This document shows, piece after piece, positions 60,313 through 64,000 of a stretch of DNA of 64,000 nt. Source of the stretch: Bacteroidales bacterium (GTDB lineage Bacteria > Bacteroidota > Bacteroidia > Bacteroidales > UBA932); NCBI GenBank assembly GCA_017443465.1, contig JAFRXO010000032.1, positions 62,001-126,000 on the forward strand, read 5' to 3'. A model generated the notes under the pieces. The model was not told where the DNA came from. It searched no databases and saw only the letters and a program-made list of their open reading frames with translations. Position 1 is the stretch's first letter. Each line of letters opens with the position of its first letter. Position numbers and translations under genes: made by a program.

Positions 60313-61548
60313 ATGAAAAGGATGATCTATTTGTTGGCGGCACTTTCCGCCGGGGCGATATTGATGTTCATGCCACTCTCTTGTGGCCGTCACCGTGCTC
60401 CGGAGGAAGTGGAAGAGGCCAGGAACGACAGTATCCCCCCTCTTGGATTCTGGGAGGATTCATTGAAAATGGTTGAGGGGACCGTAGGAAGCGGTGAAAC
60501 CTTTGCCGGACTCATGACAAGGCTTGGAATGCAGTCTGACTCTGCATATGTACTTTCCGGAAAATGCGGAGGTGTTTTCGACGTACGCAGGATGAGGGCA
60601 GGCAACAGATATGAGGCATATTATCAGCTGGGAACTACCCCTGAAGTCCTGAAATACGTCGTTTACCACAATGACAAGATCAGGATGACTGTGTTCAGCT
60701 GTGCGGACTCGCTGGGTGTGAAAAGCGTGAGCAAGCCTGTCGATTATCAGGTCAGGGTCTCGGAAGTAACTATCACCCAGTCTCTTTGGAATGACATGAT
60801 CCGGGCTGACGTCTCTCCTATGTTGATTGTCAGCCTGGAAGACATATATGCCTGGACACTGGATTTCTTTGCGCTTCAGGAAGGAGATTCTTTCAAGGTG
60901 CTGTACGGCCAGTCGGTAGTTGACGGGGAGGTTGTTGCCATAGATACGATATACTATTCGGTTTTCACCGGCGGGGGAAAGACTGTCCCGGCAATATTGT
61001 TCGACCAGCATGACGGAGGGAACATCTACTGGAAAGAGGATGGGGAGAGCTTGAGGAAAGCATTCCTGAAGGCCCCTCTGAACTTCTCAAGGATATCTTC
61101 GGGCTTTTCCTATCACAGGAGGCATCCGGTTACAGGCCGTGTCAAGGCCCATACCGGTGTCGATTATGCCGCTCCGACGGGGACCCCGGTGAAGAGCATC
61201 GGAGACGGGACCGTTATCAGCGCAGGATGGGCCGGCGGTGGTGGAAACCAGGTCAAGATCAGGCATAATTCCGTCTGGCAGACTGCATATCTCCATCTTT
61301 CCCGATTCGCTAAAGGAATAAAGGCGGGCGCCCGCGTCAAGCAGGGAGAAGTGATAGGATATGTCGGGTCCACAGGTGTTTCTACGGGCCCGCACCTGGA
61401 TTTCAGGGTTTGGAAAAACGGGACCCCTGTCAATCCTCTCTCGATGGAGTCGCCTTCTGCGGATCCCATATTGCCGGAAAACCGTCATGCCCTGGATTCA
61501 GTGTACAGGCTGTACAGGCATATGGCTGATTCACTGGCATCAAAGTAG
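60313..61548 (+). CDS. M23-family peptidoglycan endopeptidase, probable lipoprotein
   Basis: The 411-residue envelope protein has a hydrophobic signal (YLLAALSAGAILMFMPLSC) with a possible lipid-attachment Cys at residue 24. A spacer domain (about 50-250) precedes the LytM/M23 domain (about 265-390): FSYHRRHPVTGRVKAHTGVD has the first zinc ligand, then APTGTPVKSIGDG and GPHLDFRVW. Such enzymes cut peptide cross-links in cell-wall growth or division. It is divergent from trmO with a 29-nt gap. Confidence 0.92.
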   Translation: MKRMIYLLAALSAGAILMFMPLSCGRHRAPEEVEEARNDSIPPLGFWEDSLKMVEGTVGSGETFAGLMTRLGMQSDSAYVLSGKCGGVFDVRRMRAGNRYEAYYQLGTTPEVLKYVVYHNDKIRMTVFSCADSLGVKSVSKPVDYQVRVSEVTITQSLWNDMIRADVSPMLIVSLEDIYAWTLDFFALQEGDSFKVLYGQSVVDGEVVAIDTIYYSVFTGGGKTVPAILFDQHDGGNIYWKEDGESLRKAFLKAPLNFSRISSGFSYHRRHPVTGRVKAHTGVDYAAPTGTPVKSIGDGTVISAGWAGGGGNQVKIRHNSVWQTAYLHLSRFAKGIKAGARVKQGEVIGYVGSTGVSTGPHLDFRVWKNGTPVNPLSMESPSADPILPENRHALDSVYRLYRHMADSLASK

Positions 61549-61568
61549 GTTTTGAGGATTATTTGAAT

Positions 61569-61576
61569 TATCTTTG
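61569..61576 (+). promoter_or_regulatory. -7 promoter element for RNase P RNA
   Basis: TATCTTTG is an exact match. The predicted start site falls in or just before the 5' arm of the hairpin at 61579-61597. Confidence 0.5.
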
Positions 61577-61578
61577 CA

Positions 61579-61610
61579 GCCCCGTTTTATGCGGGGCAGA
61601 TTTTTGTTTT
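61579..61610 (+). terminator. Terminator of the M23 gene overlapping the rnpB promoter region
   Basis: GCCCCG (61579-61584) pairs with CGGGGC (61592-61597), then AGA and TTTTTGTTTT. It would stop read-through from the M23 peptidase gene before rnpB. Confidence 0.65.
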
Positions 61611-61930
61611 GGAGGGACAGTCCGCCGCGCCGGTCATATGCCCGGTGAGGAAAGTCCGGACAGGGAAGGGCACCTTCCTGTGGAAATCACAGGCAGGAGT
61701 GATCTTGCGGGAGCCGTGACAGAAAATAACCGCCGTCCTCCGGGGCGGCAAGGGTGAAAACGCGGGGTAAGAGCCCACGGCCCCGGGCAGCGATGTCCGC
61801 GGGAGCACGGTCCGAAGGCCTGCAAGGCCAAATATACTGGCAGATGAGGGCTGCCCGCCCGATGCCAGGGGGTAGGCTGCGTCAGATAAATGGCGGATAT
61901 AATAACAGAAACCGGCTTATGCGCCCTCCA
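61610..61930 (+). ncRNA. rnpB: RNase P RNA component, bacterial class A
   Basis: This is the catalytic RNA that trims tRNA 5' ends. Diagnostic conserved pieces are visible: GAGGAAAGTCCGGACA near 61647, GGGTAAGAGCCCACGG near 61765, and ACAGAAACCGGCTTATG near 61905. Helix P1 is TGGAGGG (61610-61616) with CCCTCCA (61924-61930). The length of about 320 nt is somewhat short for the class. It is followed by a strong terminator. Confidence 0.95.
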
Positions 61931-61938
61931 TTTCTTTC

Positions 61939-61974
61939 AGGGATGACCGAACTATTTGGTCATCCCTTTTTTTT
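61939..61974 (+). terminator. Terminator of rnpB
   Basis: AGGGATGACC (61939-61948) pairs perfectly with GGTCATCCCT (61958-61967) and is followed by eight T. Confidence 0.92.
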
Positions 61975-61978
61975 GGCC

Positions 61979-61986
61979 TATATTTG
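61979..61986 (+). promoter_or_regulatory. -7 promoter element for the glutaminyl cyclase gene
   Basis: TATATTTG, exact match, 19 nt before the ATG at 62006 and directly behind the rnpB terminator. Confidence 0.5.
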
Positions 61987-62005
61987 TATTGCGAAGAATG
62001 GACAT

Positions 62006-62773
62006 ATGAAAGCATACCGTCACATAATCCTGCCGTGCCTTATGGCTCTTATGATGCTTCCTGTCTCATGCAGCGGGAAGGTGAAGGAGTATCGTGTCAA
62101 GGTGGTGAAGGAATATGAGCATGACCAGACTTCCTATACCCAGGGACTTTTTTTCGACGGCAAGCAGATGTATGAGAGTACAGGGCAGTGGGGCAACTCT
62201 ACTTTCAGGAAGGTGGACCTCGAGACCGGAAAACCTCTCAAACGTCTGGATTTCAATAAGAAATATTTCATAGAGGGTTCTGTCATGCTGGATGGGAACC
62301 TCTATATACTGACCTGGACGAACCGTGTGGCCTTCATCTATGATGCGGCCAGCCTGGAGTACATCAGGACTGTCTCCTATCCTCGGGAGGGATGGGGGCT
62401 TACTACGGACGGATCCAGCCTCATAGCCAGCGACGGGTCGTCCGTATTGTATTTCCTTGACAAGGACCTCTCTGTCAAGAAGAAAGTTTCCGTTAAGCTG
62501 GAAGGCAAGCCTGTGAACAACCTGAACGAACTGGAATGGATTGACGGAAAGGTGTGGGCGAACATCTATCTTACGGATATGATAGTTATAATCAATCCCT
62601 CAAACGGTCAGGTGGAGGCAACTATTGACTGTAGGGGACTGTTGCCGCGGAAGCTCCGCGACAAGGACACCGATGTCCTTAACGGGATTGCATATGAAAG
62701 CGGTGAGGGGAAGATTTATTTTACTGGAAAGAACTGGAAGAGACTGTACGAAGTAGAATTGATTGAAAAATAA
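62006..62773 (+). CDS. Glutaminyl-peptide cyclotransferase (beta-propeller type), lipoprotein
   Basis: This 255-residue enzyme of the plant/papaya-type glutamine cyclotransferase family converts N-terminal glutamine to pyroglutamate. The lipobox LPVSC (about residue 22) suggests membrane anchoring. Family segments are YTQGLFFDGKQMYESTGQWG, GSVMLDGNLYILTW, NNLNELEWIDGKVWANIYLTD and LNGIAYESGEGKIYFTGKNW (conserved near the C-terminus). The true start is the ATG in CATATG behind the promoter; a longer frame extends into rnpB and is not real. It ends directly at the TPP riboswitch. Confidence 0.93.
   Translation: MKAYRHIILPCLMALMMLPVSCSGKVKEYRVKVVKEYEHDQTSYTQGLFFDGKQMYESTGQWGNSTFRKVDLETGKPLKRLDFNKKYFIEGSVMLDGNLYILTWTNRVAFIYDAASLEYIRTVSYPREGWGLTTDGSSLIASDGSSVLYFLDKDLSVKKKVSVKLEGKPVNNLNELEWIDGKVWANIYLTDMIVIINPSNGQVEATIDCRGLLPRKLRDKDTDVLNGIAYESGEGKIYFTGKNWKRLYEVELIEK
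62754..62761 (+). promoter_or_regulatory. Candidate -7 promoter for the TPP-controlled receptor, inside the upstream gene
   Basis: TAGAATTG is one base off TAnnTTTG, within the last codons of the cyclotransferase gene. The implied start site would fall just before the riboswitch. Confidence 0.25.
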
Positions 62774-62863
62774 TAAGCGGGGGTATCGGACGCCCATGGC
62801 GATCCGATTGAGAACATACCCATGAACCTGATTCGGTTGATACCGACGTAGGGAAGGCTGATC
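62774..62863 (+). promoter_or_regulatory. TPP (thiamine pyrophosphate) riboswitch
   Basis: The THI-box aptamer is recognisable: a G-rich 5' strand (GCGGGGGTATCGG, from 62777), TTGAGAACATACCCATGAAC (62808-62827 region) and the strongly conserved ACCTGATTCGGTTGATACCG continuing to CGTAGGGAA (62846-62854). It begins immediately after the cyclotransferase stop and controls the TonB-dependent receptor downstream. Downstream, GCATAA (62892-62897) can pair with TTATGC (62907-62912), which contains the start codon, suggesting translational control. Confidence 0.93.
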
Positions 62864-62908
62864 TCATATGCGTATAATGTACGCGCCCCTTGCATAAACT
62901 TTATAATT

Positions 62909-64000
62909 ATGCGAGGTTTTATTTTTTTTATCCTGGCACTGTGTGCCATGGTTCCGTTCCGTGCGATGGCGCAGACGGAAAAGGCGGAGAGGCTCGACTC
63001 GGTCGTGGTGTCCTCTTCAAGAGCCGGCAGCAGGACTCCTGTTGCCTTTACTATGGTCGGAAAAGAAGATCTGAGGTCTTCCAATCCAATGAATTCCCTT
63101 CCGGAGGTATTGTCGCTCCAGCCTTCGGTTGTGACTTACAATGAGGGTGGTACTGGCCTTGGCAACTCCGCGTTGACCATCAGGGGAGTGAAAGGCTCGC
63201 AGATAAACGTAACTCTCAATGGCATAACCCTTAATGACCAGGAGTCTCAGGAAGTTTTCTGGGTGAATATCCCTTCCCTTACCAATATCATCAGCTCCGT
63301 CCAGATGCAGAGGGGACTCGGGACCACTGCCAGCGGTGCAGGCGCATTCGGCGCCAGCATCAACATGAGCACTGAAACCGCGGGGGTAGATCCCTCCGGG
63401 CGGGTTGACCTGTCATATGGCTCCTGGAACACATATTCCATCACTGTGTCCGGAGGAACGGGGCTCACCCGTTCGGGATTCTATGCCAATGCCCTCTATT
63501 CCAGGAATTCTACAGACGGATACATCCGCAACGCATTCGTGAAATCTCAGTCAGCCCTTGTTACTCTCGGGTGGATGAGGGGGAGGAATTCCCTCAAGTT
63601 TACATGGCTGATGGGAGACCAGAGAAGCGGAATTACCTGGGATGGACTGGATTATGAGAAATACAAGGAGGACCGGCGCTATAACGGAGCGGGAGAATAC
63701 CATGATGAGAACGGGAATGTCTGCTATTATGACAACCAGACGGACAACTATATCCAGAACCACCTGCAACTGAATTACACTCACCGTTTCAATGATGCCC
63801 TGTCCTGGACAAGCACCCTGAATTATACCCGTGGAGACGGATACGATGAGTATTACAAGGAGGAAAAGAAACTTAAGAATTACGGTTTCGTCTTTACTCC
63901 CAATGACCAGTGGGTCGATAATGCCAAAAGCGATGTGATCTACAGGAAGAAGATGGGGAATTACTATTGGGTCTTCAATTCCGACCTGAGGTACCGCAAA
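62909..64000 (+). CDS. TonB-dependent outer-membrane receptor, probable thiamine uptake (truncated at window end)
   Basis: About 364 residues are visible, no stop reached. The signal peptide is MRGFIFFILALCAMVPFRAMA (21 residues; cleaved before QTEK). The plug domain follows (about 28-150): LDSVVVSSSRAG, LPEVLSLQPSVV, ALTIRGVKGSQINVTLNG and SVQMQRGLGTTASGAGAFG. Then come beta-barrel strands (VDLSYGSWNTYSITVSGG; LTWLMGD-like segments). The TPP riboswitch immediately upstream points to thiamine or a precursor as ligand, as known for TPP-regulated TonB receptors in Bacteroides. There is no SusD-like partner in view. Confidence 0.93.
   Translation, partial: MRGFIFFILALCAMVPFRAMAQTEKAERLDSVVVSSSRAGSRTPVAFTMVGKEDLRSSNPMNSLPEVLSLQPSVVTYNEGGTGLGNSALTIRGVKGSQINVTLNGITLNDQESQEVFWVNIPSLTNIISSVQMQRGLGTTASGAGAFGASINMSTETAGVDPSGRVDLSYGSWNTYSITVSGGTGLTRSGFYANALYSRNSTDGYIRNAFVKSQSALVTLGWMRGRNSLKFTWLMGDQRSGITWDGLDYEKYKEDRRYNGAGEYHDENGNVCYYDNQTDNYIQNHLQLNYTHRFNDALSWTSTLNYTRGDGYDEYYKEEKKLKNYGFVFTPNDQWVDNAKSDVIYRKKMGNYYWVFNSDLRYRK

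Noticed and set aside
1..64000. CRISPR arrays, insertion sequences, prophage or integrated elements
   Set aside because: No repeat-spacer pattern, transposase, integrase or phage gene was recognised; all genes look chromosomal.

Overview
This window is a 64 kb piece of a compact, gene-dense chromosome of a Bacteroidales-type bacterium (phylum Bacteroidota). The evidence is Bacteroidota-style promoters (TAnnTTTG) in front of many genes, the lineage-typical blocks parA-parB-DUF5683-mltD and nusB-yajC-YbbR-coaE, type III glutamine synthetase, lineage-specific families (DUF3276, DUF5606, DUF6340, DUF4332), SusB-type GH97 and GH78 glycosidases, and a TonB-dependent receptor behind a TPP riboswitch. 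The moderate GC content suggests an uncultured gut lineage rather than classical Bacteroides, but genus cannot be fixed from the sequence. No phage, insertion sequence, CRISPR array or other mobile element was seen; this is core chromosome.

Layout. 1-7.9 kb (minus): dapB (cut by the window edge), an M20 deacylase and thrA in a translationally coupled amino-acid operon; glutamine synthetase III; an arginase-fold protein coupled to a fused HPRT-adenylate kinase. 8-16 kb: a secreted helix-hairpin-helix protein, then mltD, DUF5683, parB, parA and priA on the minus strand. 16-28 kb: leucine-rich-repeat protein, a double-domain secreted esterase, copper ATPase, GH78 rhamnosidase, menA, CPBP protease, an unknown secreted protein, a YitT membrane protein and tRNA-Phe. 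28-36.6 kb (plus): DUF4332, phosphodiesterase-like enzyme, tandem SUMF1 lipoprotein, the complete glycine cleavage set gcvT-gcvH-gcvPA-gcvPB and a SEC-C protein. 36.6-47.8 kb (minus): DUF3276, purine nucleoside phosphorylase, small membrane protein, zinc peptidase, nadE, a coiled-coil protein, zapA, a 6S-like RNA, rny, dsbD, a MalY-type lyase and a sugar-kinase-like protein. 47.8-59.6 kb (plus): nusB, yajC, YbbR, coaE, DUF5606, rimO, DUF6340 lipoprotein, glpABC and GH97. 59.6-64 kb: trmO, M23 peptidase, RNase P RNA, glutaminyl cyclase, TPP riboswitch and a truncated thiamine-type TonB-dependent receptor.

The most unusual signals are not genes. (i) The palindrome CATATG occurs about 120 times (hand count) where about 15 are expected. 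It appears in all three codon phases and often embeds start codons, resembling a highly iterated palindrome such as cyanobacterial HIP1. (ii) Convergent genes abut or overlap (CTAG stop overlaps), and intrinsic terminators for one strand lie inside the coding sequence of the opposing gene in at least two, probably three, places. (iii) Eleven neighbouring gene pairs share 4-nt ATGA start/stop overlaps. (iv) Several proteins have unusual architecture: the HPRT-Adk fusion, ThrA with a shortened regulatory region, PriA whose winged-helix region seems replaced by a coiled coil, a tandem esterase and a tandem SUMF1 lipoprotein.
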